Made by a program: the position numbers and the translations under genes | Shown: positions 12,694 through 22,760 of the stretch, piece after piece | How the letters are laid out: each line of letters starts with the position of its first letter | How positions within the stretch are numbered: the first letter of the stretch is position 1 | Notes under the pieces: generated by a model | What the model was told of the DNA's origin: nothing | Seen by the model: the letters and a program-made list of their open reading frames with translations, nothing else | Database searches by the model: none | Source of the DNA: Ailanthus altissimus | Lineage: Eukaryota > Streptophyta > Magnoliopsida > Sapindales > Simaroubaceae | Direction: 5' to 3' | DNA length: 64,000 nt | NCBI GenBank assembly: GCA_946807835.1 | Contig: OX327697.1 | Coordinates: 12,197,501 to 12,261,500 of the forward strand

Positions 12694-13340
12694 AGATTTC
12701 TAAATCAACTCAAGAAGGTAAGCTGAGCATAAAAGAGACTTTAGATGAGCCAATAACAAGAGCTAAGGCCAAACAGCTTTAAAGGGCTATAAGTAGTTAG
12801 ATTAGAGCTATTGAAGCTTTTGTGGGTTTGGAAGCTTGTGATCTTAATGAGAATAGGCTAAATGTGTTTATTTGTCTTCAATTAGAGTTTGGGACGTGAT
12901 TTAAAGGCTTTTGGTGACTTAAGGCTTAAAGAGGTAGATGAGAGCTTTATTTGAATGCTATTGGGCTTAAGATGCTTCTTTTGGGGCCATTTTAAAATAT
13001 TATGCTTATCCCTCTCTATTTTCATGTATTTGGGCATTTTAAAACTTATTTAACTTTGTTTTAAGTTGTTAAGTCAGACTGGGCTTTTAAAGTAAATTAG
13101 GTAAGATTAAGGTTTTTCCTTATCTTGTAAGCGTGTATAAGACATCTTAAACATCTTGTAGATGTATCTCTGCCTCTCGTCAATTTTATGAATGTGAAAG
13201 AACAATTTCTTCTCTCTCAAAATTTGTCTTATCAAGTTTTTTAGCTTGTGGTAACAGTTATTGACTTATCACTCTTTGATTACCAAGAGTGTGGCGTCAA
13301 AATCCTAAATTGATCCTTATGGCATCCATCTAACTTATCA
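12694..13340 (+). mobile_element. LTR-retrotransposon fragment with an ITRARAK-type motif
   Basis: The first part encodes DEPITRARAKQL in broken frame, a motif seen near gag in some plant gypsy elements. The rest (about 12,880-13,340) is AT-rich and resembles an LTR tail, with TTTAGCTTGTGGTAACAG and a CAAGAGTGTGG-like segment. Whether it belongs to the surrounding Tat element or is a separate scrap is unclear. Confidence 0.35.
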
Positions 13341-13569
13341 AGATTTTTTTTTAGTTCTATCCTTCATCTTATTTACCATTCATTTATTACAATTAAGCCT
13401 AAACACTTAAAATAAAGACAAACAAAAACTAGATACCATCTACATCTTGAAATCAAATTGTTTTTTTGAATAATCTATTTTAAAGATCAAGGCACATCAT
13501 TTGATGAGCACTTACAGAGTCACCCACTCTATACTCCAGGTACATCCTATTCATGAAAATTATAAGAAT

Positions 13570-14300
13570 CTCAATTTATTAAAGGAATTGAAAAATAAAG
13601 AAAGCCACCTAACTTCTACATGCCTCATTTGAAAATATTTAAAGGCTATTCTGATCCCGTGAGCTATGTTCACTCCTTCAAACAAGTCATGTCTCTGGAG
13701 GACTACAACGATGCTCTCAAATGAAAAATATTCCCTCTTAGCTTGGGGTGGTATGGCCATGACATGGTTCCAGAATTTGCTACCAAGATCAATCAAGTTA
13801 TTCACCAGCTTCTATGAGTTGTTTGTCAACCATTTTCAGATAACTCACTAATAACAAGTTAATGTCTTCGACTTGGCGACTGTACATCAAGGGCCCAAGA
13901 AACATTGAAAGACTATGTACGATATTTCAGAGAGTTATTTATACTGAAAAAGAATCCGGATGACGCATCACATCCAATAACATTCTTCAAAGGATTACTA
14001 CCTAATACTCACATCTATGAGGATCTCTTGCGACAACCTTTAAGAAGCATAGAATAGTTGTTTCATCGCGCATAATCATTTATTCACGTGAAAGAAGTCA
14101 GTTTGAGCAGAAGTCAAAGAATGTACGCAAAAATAATCATTCAATCTACTCAATTTAGAGCTTAATAATAACAACCAAGTGATAGAGCAAATTATAGAAG
14201 AAGGGCGTGATCTCCCCGCTCCCTCAAAGGTCTCGAAAGAAGGTCAGGCTTTAGTATCCCTCAGACACCTGAATTGCCCTTCAATACCTCTATAGAAAAG
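13570..14300 (+). pseudogene. Gag, Tat-type (broken)
   Basis: Conceptual pieces match the Tat-group gag core: MPHLKIFKGYSDPVSYVHSF, a W-containing segment (LGWYGHDMV), then RAQETLKDYVRYF and a FKGLLPNTHIYEDLL-like stretch. In this family gag builds the intracellular particle. At least one frame change (near 13,740) and several stops break it. The sequence from 14,300 to 14,810 is the expected linker towards the protease and shows no clear motif. Confidence 0.6.
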
Positions 14301-14810
14301 ATCTTATTAGACAATAAACACAGAAGATTATTTCGCGATTCGCCTCCCATAAGGACTCTGGTTGATCAGTAAGACAAGTCAAAAAGATGTTTGTAACACA
14401 ATGACCATGGGCATAACACTAATGAATTCAGAACTCTGAAAAGAAAAATTGAAGACCTAGCTCGCAGAGGGGTGCTAGCGAAGTATATTCTAAAAAATAA
14501 AATTTCCTCTCCATTATCGAAAAGTTGCAACAACAAGTGGCAAGAACTATCTACTCCCAACATTTCACCAGGAGAAGTATAAATCACAGCTTCTCCTCCA
14601 ATAAACTCACTATGCATACATGGCAGGCCTGACAATGACAATGATTCTAATCCAAGTGATGATGGTAATGAATACTGTGTGACCCTACTAAGGAAGAAAT
14701 GTTCGAAGCTTTTAAAGAAGCAATGATAGACAATATGCAACAACATCTCCCGGTCAACTTTAAAGTAGTTGTAGGTAAGATTTTTTGACAATTGAAGACT
14801 CTCACTATCA

Positions 14811-15460
14811 GTGGTAGGCCAGAAGATAAAAGCTTTACCAAGAATTAAAAAAAGACATGAAGACCAAAAGCTCGCTCAAGCTAAAAAAGTGAGTGAAGCA
14901 CTTCTACCAATAGTTGTAGTCATGTCAGTCAATCAAGCAACAACAGAAGGATCTAACTACATCAGATTCTCAAACAAAGGCTTAATAGGAATTGTTTACC
15001 TGCATAATGATCCGTTGGTGATTACCTTTCAATTATCTAACTACTCCGTCTCAAAGGTTATAATTGATGGCAGAAGTAGCGCAAATATTATCTTTTGGAG
15101 TAATTTTTAGGATATGGGTCTAGAAGAGATAGCGATTGTTGCAAGTAAATCACCAGTAGTTGCCTCCAATGGCACTAAGACAGTATTTGTAGGGTCAATA
15201 CGTTGATAGTGAATTTCTTGATAATATATGCTTATTCTGGATACCATGCCATCATGGGCAAAGATTGGGTCCATCGGATGTATAGAATAGTATTTAATCT
15301 GCACCAGAAGATGAGATGCAAAGCCAAGCATGACTCAAGGATAGCTATCATTAAAGGAGATCAAAATATGGCAAGAAAGTGTTACCAAGTGAATTTGAAA
15401 GAAGAAAAAGTCACATGTGCATCTACATTAACTAAGGTGCAAAGCTCGCCCGAATAACAA
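14811..15460 (+). pseudogene. Aspartic protease region, Tat-type (inactive)
   Basis: An open stretch at 14811-15110 carries YLHNDPLVITFQLSNYSVSK followed by VIIDGRSSANIIFW. This is the retropepsin site, where Tat relatives have D-S-G-S-S; here it reads D-G-R-S-S, so the triad is altered. After stops, GKDWVHRMY and IIKGDQNMARKCYQVNL match the region before RT in this group. Function would be polyprotein cleavage; this copy cannot be active. Confidence 0.65.
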
Positions 15461-16815
15461 TTATAATAGGTTTTAGAGGGATCTACCAAAAAGAAAAGAG
15501 GAAGATTAAAGAGACAAAAAAGGGCAAAGAAGCGAAAGATAAATGTTAACGAAGTCGCTGAATTGTAAGAAGAAGGTAGTGAACGGCGAGTTGAAGAGTT
15601 TAGTCCTCGAGACAAAGAAGAATCCTCTAGATCAAAAAAGTCACGGCTAGGTAAAATTAAGCCTACAAATGAAATGCCTTTAGACCCTCTGAAATCAGAA
15701 CATAAGGTTCTTATGGGAATTAAGCTATAAGAAGAATATGTTGCTGAATTAATCAAATTACTAAGAAAGAATGATGATGTCTTTGCTTGGAGTCATGAAA
15801 AGGCATGCCCAGAGTGAATCTAAGCGTCTCATTCCATTCCTTGAATGTTGATCCCAAACCCAAAGTTGTCTTAATAAAGAAAAAGAAAAGGTTCTTTACC
15901 TTGAAAGGAACAAGATTATAGAAGAAAAAGTAGAAAGACTATTGAATGCCAAGTTCATCAGGGAAGTCTATTACCCTGAATGGCTATCAAACATGGTTGT
16001 GATAAAAAAGAAAAATGAAAAGTGGAGAGTCTTCAGTGACTTTACAAACTTGAATAAAAACTGCTTCAAAGATTTTTTTTCCTCTTTCAAAGATTGATCA
16101 GATGGTCGATATGACTACTGGGTATGAAATGATGACCTTTCTCAACGCATATTCAAGATATTTAGATACCCATAATCCTAGCTGATGAAAAGAAGACAAC
16201 TTTTATCACTAAACGAGGAATGTATTGCTATAAAGTCATACCTTTTGACCTGAAGAACACGTGTGCTACTTACTAGTGACTGATGACAAAAATATTTAAA
16301 AGTATGCTTGGGCGAACTGTGGAGGTGTATATTGATGATATGGTCGTCAAAAGTAAAAGAAAAAAAGACCATTTTCAGTATCTACAAGTGATGTTGTCAC
16401 ACTAAAAAATCACAAGATGAGGCTTAACTCGACAAAATGCATGTTTAGAGTAACCTCAGGGATTTTCCTAGGACACTTAGTTAGTTAACATGGAATAGAA
16501 GCCAACCCTACTCAAATTAAAGCTCTTCAGGAGATGAAAAAACCTGCAAGTGCCAAAGAATCCTAAATGCTAATAGGGCGAGTGGCGGTATTAAATAGGT
16601 TTATATCAAGAATGTCGGATCGATGCAAGCCCTTCTGACGTCAACAAGAAATCCTCCAACGAAGAATAGAGACCTGAACAGTTGAAAGCCTATCAGGAAT
16701 TAAAGACGTATTTGACGAGTCCGCCAATCCTAGCTGCACCAAAATATAAAGAACCATTATTTGTCTACATAGCGGTGTTTGACTCAGCAATTAGCGCTGC
16801 CCTGTTTATTGAAGG
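15461..16815 (+). pseudogene. Reverse transcriptase and start of RNase H, Tat-type (interrupted)
   Basis: RT motifs appear in order across several frames: NAKFIREVYYPEWLSN and KWRVFSDFTNLNKNC (about 15,940-16,060), KIDQMVDMTTGYEMMTFLNA (16,090-16,150), and the catalytic box VYIDDMVVKSK at about 16,325-16,355, whose YIDD is intact. The RNase H start LFVYIAVFDSAISAALFIEG runs to 16815, where the CACTA transposon cuts it; the domain continues at 23874. Many stops and frameshifts show it is dead. Confidence 0.75.
16813..16815 (+). repeat. 3-bp target duplication (AGG), left of the CACTA element
   Basis: AGG here and AGA at 23871-23873 flank the element; CACTA transposases make 3-bp duplications. 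Removing the element and one copy restores the RNase H frame exactly, which supports this boundary despite the one mismatch. Confidence 0.7.
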
Positions 16816-16845
16816 CACTACTACAAAAATGGCATTCACTGACGC

Positions 16846-17070
16846 TAACTGACACTGTTTGACACTATGGTATCAATAAATCTCTAGCACCATAGTATTA
16901 GAGAATTTTTGTTACCATGATATCAATGAATCTTTGACACCATGATATCAGAAAAGCTTTGACACCGTGATATCAGAGAATCATTGACACTATAGTATAA
17001 AATAATTACTGATACCATAGTATCCAAAACAATTGTGGATATCATGGTGTCAATAAAATTTACTATTTAT
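16846..17070 (+). repeat. CACTA left subterminal repeats
   Basis: At least seven copies of a degenerate 15-16 bp unit such as TGACACCATGATATCA lie in alternating orientations close to the left end. In En/Spm such subterminal units bind the element's own protein (TNPA). Confidence 0.75.
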
Positions 17071-17689
17071 TTATGATAATTTAATTAATTAACTTTTTAA
17101 TAATTTAAAATTATAATTATTGGACCAGAATATTTAATATATATTTAAACTTGAATTCTATAACATTTAAATATATTCCAAATTGTTAAGTTAAATGAAA
17201 CATCATCTTACAACTATTATAATCAAAATATCACAAAAGTGCATTCAACTTAGTTTCATAAATATTGTAAACATCTCCAACTTAGTCCAAAAGATCCTAG
17301 TGTTTGAAATTTAGTTAAACACATAGTCTCTACATAAATTTGCATAAACCAACAATCCATCAAACCAACAATCCATCAAATTAGTTGAAGTATCCACCCA
17401 TAACTTAGTGGCCATCGAGCAAAATAATCTACGATCACCTCTGTCAAAGTAAATAGAAATACATAAGTAAATATAAAAAAAACTTGAACAATATGCTTGA
17501 CTTATAAGATATTGTAATGACAGTACAAGAATAAAAATCACACTCAAATTAGGTTAGAGAACAAAAGCAAGATATGGTTAGTTGTTGCACTAGATAGCAT
17601 AAAAGCTTAGAGAAGATATAAATGCTAAAAAGTACTTATATGTAACAATAAAGGCAAAGCATTTATATAATATATTTATCAAGAAAATG
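17071..17689. other. CACTA internal AT-rich spacer
   Basis: AT-rich sequence without recognised coding content. The open frame 17311-17547 (minus) resembles no family known to me. Confidence 0.4.
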
Positions 17690-17960
17690 CATACAATAGC
17701 CTTATTTTAGCCCCAAAACAACCCTAAAATAACCTTAAAACAATAGTAAGATAACACCCAAAAAATAACCCCTATTTCAGCCCTAAAACAACCCCAAGAT
17801 ATCCCCAAAACAACTGTAAGATAGCCTCTAAAATAGCCCCATATGAGCCTCAAAACAACCACTATTTTAGCTCTCAAAACAGCCTAAAACACCACTAACA
17901 ACAGCCTTATTTCAGCCTCAAAACACCAATAACAACATCCTCAAAACTTTATGATACCAA
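17690..17960 (+). repeat. Degenerate A/C-rich minisatellite inside the CACTA element
   Basis: About twenty imperfect units of roughly 10-13 bp built on CCCCAAAACAACC / CCTAAAATAGCC follow one another. The strand asymmetry (almost no G on +) stands out from the surrounding AT-rich DNA. Confidence 0.65.
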
Positions 17961-17999
17961 AATAACTTTTAAGTGTAAATGGTGAACAAAGAACTTTAC

Positions 18000-18430
18000 C
18001 TATTTTGATGATTTGTGATTAAGTTTGCAACATATATCGCCCACTCATCATGTATCGCGGTAATGTCATCTTGAGTGTAATCAATAATTCCCTTGAACTT
18101 TAAATATGAAAAAAAAATTAGTTAATAGTTTATAAACTAATATTAGAAAATTTAAGAACATTATATTAGATACATACATTATTCTTGAGTACATTAACAT
18201 CCCCAACAATTGCTTTCATATACTTCATGACAAAGTATCCACACTCAAATGAACTAGGTTTCAAAAGGCACTACAAATAATTGAAACTATTTGTTATTTC
18301 AATCATAAGTTAACATGTAATTGTAAAAATAAGTAAACAAAGCACATAATAAGTAAGAAATTTTTACATTTACTTGACATTGATCCATTGAAGTTAGCCT
18401 TCTTAGATGTTTTCTGTGTAAGATGAATTT
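18000..18430 (-). pseudogene. Ulp1-like (C48) cysteine protease remnant of the CACTA element
   Basis: Two exons are clear on the minus strand: 18178-18270, encoding KPSSFECGYFVMKYMKAIVG, and 18000-18097, encoding FKGIIDYTQDDITAIHDEWA. Both have GT/AG borders. The motif ECGYFVMKYM contains the catalytic cysteine of Ulp1/SUMO-protease-like domains that many plant CACTA and Mutator elements carry. A third exon at about 18,360-18,440 is likely (its reading ends MDQCQVN). The catalytic His and Asp and the protein start are not recognisable upstream, where the sequence is degraded. Ulp1 proteases remove SUMO; the role in transposons is not settled. Confidence 0.7.
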
Positions 18431-18440
18431 TGACCCCTCC

Positions 18441-19130
18441 TAAAAGAATAAGCAACAAGTCATATTAAATTTAAAATAAATTGGAAATACGTAACTTGAA
18501 ACAATAATAACTGAATTTTACTAGTGGAAAGGTTTCCTTGAAACTCTCAATCTACTATTTAAGCATTTGACATTTTGACCAAGCTGCCTTAATTCATCAT
18601 ACATCTATTATTTGTAAGCTTTGGAATTTGAACAACCCTTCTTAAAAGAAAATAAATAAATAAATAAGTGAAAGTATAAATATCTAGTAAAAGGAAGAAG
18701 TAGTATGCTTCTAATTAGGAGCAGTAACAACACTAAAGAGAAAAATATAACAATTTATTCTTAAATGAAATTTTGGAGCTTTAATGATAGATGTCTAGGA
18801 GTTCATATATCTCCCATCCCTTTAGGACAAAAGGGTTGTTTATTGATTATCATTGTTTCTAAATCAAAACAGAAATTGCTTCAAAGTGAAAAGAACATAC
18901 AACCAACAAAACAATTAACTTATTATGAAATTGGCTTCTTCTCCTACTAGGTAGGACTTTCTTTTATCCAAGTATTAATTATTCAAGATATATAGAAATC
19001 ATCAAGAGGCACAATATGAACTTACATTGATACTGTCAATTATGTAATATTCTAAATAATCCAATCAGCATAAAATAATAATTAAATAAAATAAGTAAAA
19101 TCGAAACTGAAGGCATAAGAACTACATTGA
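18441..19130. other. CACTA internal region, degraded
   Basis: Short broken frames only; possibly further decayed Ulp1 exons on the minus strand near 18,490-18,620. Nothing firm can be assigned. Confidence 0.35.
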
Positions 19131-19256
19131 CTTACAGTTGATAAATTATGCTATGATTAAACTGGAACTTATTGTACCTAACTTCTGCATTCAATATGTA
19201 CAATTGACTTACAGTTGATAAATTATGCTATGATTAAGCCAGAACTTATTGTATCT
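19131..19256 (+). repeat. Direct duplication of about 51 bp inside the CACTA element
   Basis: The segment starting ATTGACTTACAGTTGATAAA at about 19,130 recurs at about 19,205 with a few substitutions, an offset of 75 bp. On the minus strand it lies in what looks like an intron following the WEE1-like fragment. Confidence 0.75.
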
Positions 19257-19303
19257 AACTGTCTTTTACCGTTGCATGAGATTCCAAAGGAAATAATTGG
19301 TAC

Positions 19304-19535
19304 CTTGAGTAAGTTATGAAATTGCAATGAATGGCCTGGAAGGAGTGGTAAGTAACAATTGGTACCTTAAATGAGTTCTGAAATCTAATTTCAATTGGTA
19401 GGCTTTTTATCAAGGAGAGTTTCACATCCAAAATCACCAAGCTTATAAATACTGTTCTTAACATAAATATTATCAGGTTTCAAATATAAGTTATTCCTTT
19501 CTCATGTATAAACTGCAATTCCTTTGTAATCAACA
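19304..19535 (-). pseudogene. WEE1-like protein kinase fragment captured by the CACTA element
   Basis: On the minus strand, ELQFIHEKGI (about 19,535-19,500) is followed, after a small frameshift, by LKPDNIYVKN and YKLGDFGCETLLDK (to about 19,400): the catalytic loop and DFG metal-binding motif of plant WEE1 kinases. A second piece, LPLLPGHSLQFHNLLK at 19351-19304, matches the WEE1 kinase C-lobe and ends at a GT donor. The sequence that should lie between is lost, a stop and frameshift are present, and the catalytic loop is damaged (the D before LKPDN is missing). WEE1 delays the cell cycle by phosphorylating CDKs; this fragment cannot do so. It lies within the CACTA borders and so looks like transduplicated host DNA. 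Confidence 0.8.
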
Positions 19536-19605
19536 AAAATTTTGATATCAGAAATGACACATAGTAATGAAAAATAAAATTTCTTTACTTTCCTTCATAT
19601 CAATA

Positions 19606-19614
19606 AAAATAAAA
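19606..19614 (+). repeat. 9-bp target duplication AAAATAAAA (left)
   Basis: Identical to 20692-20700 on the other side of the foldback. Nine base pairs is the typical Mutator length; the low complexity of the site is a caution. Confidence 0.7.
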
Positions 19615-20691
19615 GGGATAAAGATAATTTTACTCTAATGTTTTAGGCTAATTAACAACTTTGCTCCCGTTAGATATAAAATACCCAATTTTACTATAAT
19701 CTGTTAATTTTTGCCGTCAATTTGAATGAAAAATTTACATTTAATATATTTTTACCATTTTACCCCCAATGGACACATGTCATTGTATGCTTTGTTATAA
19801 ATGACACGTGTCATTGTATAATTGATTATATTATTAATAAAATAAATTAAAAAATTAAAAATAAAAATTGACACTATCGCCGAAAACGCCGGTCGGTCGG
19901 TCACCAGCCACCATTTTCTGGCGATACACAGACAATAAAAATTTATTAAATTGACATCATTAGACTCTATTTTTCTTGATCTACACAGTGATGGGATCAT
20001 TTTTGGTAAAAAAAGACTAAAAAATGATCAAAAATGGTGGAGAGTGGTGGCGGCCACTGCCGGCCGCCGATTTATCCACCTGTGGTGGCGGTGCAAGTCA
20101 CCGCCCAATCGTTTAACGGTGGTCAGTGGTGGCCGCCACCATTCTCCATAATATTTGACCATTTTTTGATTTTTTTTTATCAAAAATGATCCCATCACTG
20201 TGTAGATTAAAAAAAATGAGTTTAATGATATAAATTTGATAAATTTTTGTTGTCGGCGTGTCGCCAAAAAATGGTGGTCAGTCGCCATTTTCTGGCGACA
20301 GTGCCAATTTTTATTTTAAATATTTTTGTATAATTTAATTTGTTTACAAATTATTATAAAAAAAAATAAACTAATTATGTGGTGACATGTGTCTAAAAGT
20401 ACTAATAACATTTTGACATGTGTCATAATGTTAAAGTTTATTTTTAAAATTATATTAAATTAAATTAATTGATGAAATTGTGTCACGTGTTCGAAAAGAT
20501 AATGAATGGGCAAGATTTTATCACGTGTTCAATGTGTAATTTATTTATATGTCTAGATTATATTTTTATCCTTTCACCATTAAAACTAACGGCAAAAATT
20601 AACAAATTAGGACAAAATTGAGTATTTTATATATAATAGGGGTAAAGTTATTAATTAACCTAAAACATTATGGTAAAATTGTCTTTATCCC
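19615..20691. mobile_element. Mutator-type foldback element, 1077 bp
   Basis: The left end GGGATAAAGATAATTTTAC and the right end (inverse GGGATAAAGACAATTTTAC) begin long inverted repeats that run almost to the centre near 20,110. The arms include a GC-rich stem (TGGCGGCCAC / GTGGCCGCCA). It is flanked by identical 9-bp duplications. Long terminal inverted repeats with 9-bp duplications and no transposase indicate a non-autonomous MULE/foldback. The same family occurs at 44140-45143, and its core occurs within the 33-41 kb inverted structure. Open frames here, such as 19951-20151, are by-products of the stem. Confidence 0.85.
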
Positions 20692-20700
20692 AAAATAAAA
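20692..20700 (+). repeat. 9-bp target duplication AAAATAAAA (right)
   Basis: Exact copy of 19606-19614. Confidence 0.7.
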
Positions 20701-20881
20701 AGCAGCAGTAGCTAGTTGACATGTTTGCAATTATGTTTGTAGATTTGTTAATGGAAAAGAATAATGTCAAAATTAATTCTTGATATCAATAAGATGAGAC
20801 CATGGATATTATGAACTTTATTACAAACTTTACTTGTTTCTCACTTAAAAAGCATCACCATTATGGCTCCAAAATTACTTG

Positions 20882-21079
20882 TCAATAAATGAGTACTCCA
20901 ATTGCTGCTTTCTCCGCGCATTTGTCATAACTTTTTGCTGCTAAAATTCGTTGAGTACTACTTGGGATAGGATCAAATATTGAAAGAAGCCTTTGAAGAC
21001 TGCCTTTTTTTGCTATTTTTATCAGCCTCTGCACTTTTGGTGCAAGGATGCCGAGTGTTAGCAATATGCTTTGGAACAC
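20882..21079 (-). other. Unrecognised open frame inside the CACTA element (65 codons)
   Basis: The minus-strand frame contains LAPKVQRLIKIAKKGSLQRL and then SSTQRILAAKSYDKC. I do not recognise it. A different minus-strand frame of the same bases is lysine/serine-rich (EADKNSKKRQSSKASF). Given two captured gene pieces nearby, it could be a third transduplicated exon, but it may equally be chance. Confidence 0.3.
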
Positions 21080-21778
21080 AAATTTTAGAAATAAGTCTTT
21101 GTCCTATTAATAGCAACAATGATATGAATCCCGAAAGCATAAGCTTTGCACAAACAAATTAACCCAGAAAAAGAAAATTTTATTTAGATGTCTAACCATT
21201 GCAAAGATATATGCATGAATATTTTAATATAAATGTAATGAAGAAAAGAAAACAAAAGCAAGAGTTCTAAAACATTAAACCTGAAACAAAGTAGCTCTAT
21301 TTATAGCTTACACACCCAGAAGGGTTTCTTCTAGTCAAGCTATGACAAGAGAGATTTAATATGTCGGCACTATTACTAAAGAAATGCTCTCAGAAATCAA
21401 ACTGGAAAAGTTGTCATCAATCGTAACAAAGACATGCCTTTCAGGAAAGGAAAAAAAAGGAACTAGAACAGGATGAAATACAGACTTTGAAGTAAGTAGC
21501 AAAATGATTCCACCAACAATGATGAGATTCAATAATGATGGCTAATACCACTATCATTGTCAACTTCATTTCTTAATCTCAATAAATAATGAAACATATA
21601 AGAATTAATTTTTTAAATTAAAAATAAGGGGACAACCAATTCACCACTAGTTTAAAAAATTTTAAAAGCTTAATGCATGTATGATAATACACGAGCACAA
21701 CAATTAATACAGAAAGAAAGCAATTGGGGTTACTAAAATGCACCATAAGCTTATCATAAAATGGAAAATTCTGCATTT
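21080..21778. other. CACTA internal spacer, possible intron
   Basis: AT-rich sequence without a recognised exon. It lies downstream (minus sense) of the RRM exon's GT donor, so it may be a captured intron. Confidence 0.35.
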
Positions 21779-21780
21779 AC

Positions 21781-21881
21781 CGCACTGCATTACTGGCCGC
21801 TGTCACTTCACTAAACACAACCCATGCTTGTCCTCGACCTTTAACAATCCTTAAGGTCAACCTCTTTGCCATCTCCAATGT
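21781..21881 (-). pseudogene. U1A/U2B''-type RRM exon captured by the CACTA element
   Basis: A 101-nt minus-strand exon, with AG acceptor before 21881 and GT donor after 21781, reads through GRGQAWVVFSEVTAASNAV without a stop. RGQAWVVF is the RNP1 octamer of the first RRM of spliceosomal U1A / U2B'' proteins, and SEVTAASNAV is the following helix in plant U2B''. These proteins bind U1 or U2 snRNA hairpins. The rest of the protein (YDKPMRIQYAK region, second RRM) is not visible. Being inside the CACTA borders, it is most simply a captured host exon. An unrelated RRM protein with the same RNP1 is less likely. Confidence 0.75.
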
Positions 21882-22645
21882 CTAACCTGTGTAAGTAGTT
21901 ATCAAGGGTATTTGCAACATATTGTTCTTAGTTATGTAGAATAAGAAACACAAGAAAGAAAAAACCTCTGTCTTGTTCTAGTTCATTGCATAGTTCTCAT
22001 AACACCTAAAGTCACCGGAATAGAGGATTAATTACAGAGCTCGCAGTCGGCAGTAGAGAAGAAACCACTCTTACCGCCAACAGTAGAGAAGAAAAAGCTC
22101 TTGTTTACTGAAAAAGTAGCAGAACTATTAGTTGGACAGGGAATCGGAGCCACCACGGACAGCCACTTGTAGCCCAGTACACGGTGGGGATGACAGCCAA
22201 GAGCTACTTCAAGCAGCAAGATCGTCAGTCTGCTTCTAAGACAAGCGGCAACCATCGCCACCACCAGCAATCAGCGCAAGCCATAGCAATCAATAGCAGC
22301 CTTGTTTACACCTCTGCAACACTGAAAAAGCTGGCACCACTGAGGAACAGCCACCTGCAGCTGAGAGCTAATAGTAGGAATGACAACAGTTTCAAGTAGA
22401 CTGCTTCCAAGACAGGCGACGACCACCAGCAGCACTGGTAGTCCGTGGCCGAGAACTCAAGCACCAACAGCTAAAGTAGATCCCAAGCAATTTTTGGTTG
22501 TGCATTATTAGACAGGCGACGACCACCTGTCACACTTGGAGCCGATAATTTGGCAGTAGGAGTCGACGAGGTGAAGGCTTCGGCAAAGGACTGTGGTTGC
22601 AGCTGTCATCGTTTGTTTATAATTTTAAGAGAAAGGGTTAGGGTT
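21882..22645 (-). other. GC-richer 5' region of the CACTA minus-strand transcription unit
   Basis: This part is clearly richer in G/C than the rest of the element and has moderately long open frames on both strands (22028-22270 minus, 22184-22399 plus). Short runs repeat (GACAGGCGACGACCACC at about 22,410 and 22,513; CAGTAGAGAAGAA at about 22,050 and 22,081). It may hold the first, untranslated exon of the minus-strand transcript. No domain is recognised. Confidence 0.4.
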
Positions 22646-22760
22646 TATTTGTAATAGAGAAGACCGAGGAGGGACAGGGCTAAATAGAAAACCTTTTTTT
22701 TTTCACTTCTTTAGCTCCAAAACGGTAGCGTTTTGGGGAAATTTATTTATTACTTTAAAA
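22646..22760 (-). promoter_or_regulatory. Possible minus-strand promoter region of the CACTA element
   Basis: An AAACCCTAACCC telobox lies just downstream at about 22,633-22,645 (minus sense), and CAAAACGCTACCGTTTTG, a near-palindrome, at about 22,720. Both motif types occur in plant promoters or 5' UTRs. They precede all minus-strand exons of the element. No firm TATA box was chosen. Confidence 0.35.

Noticed and set aside
19951..20288. Open frames on both strands in the foldback centre
   Set aside because: They follow from the GC-rich inverted repeat; there is no domain and they mirror each other.
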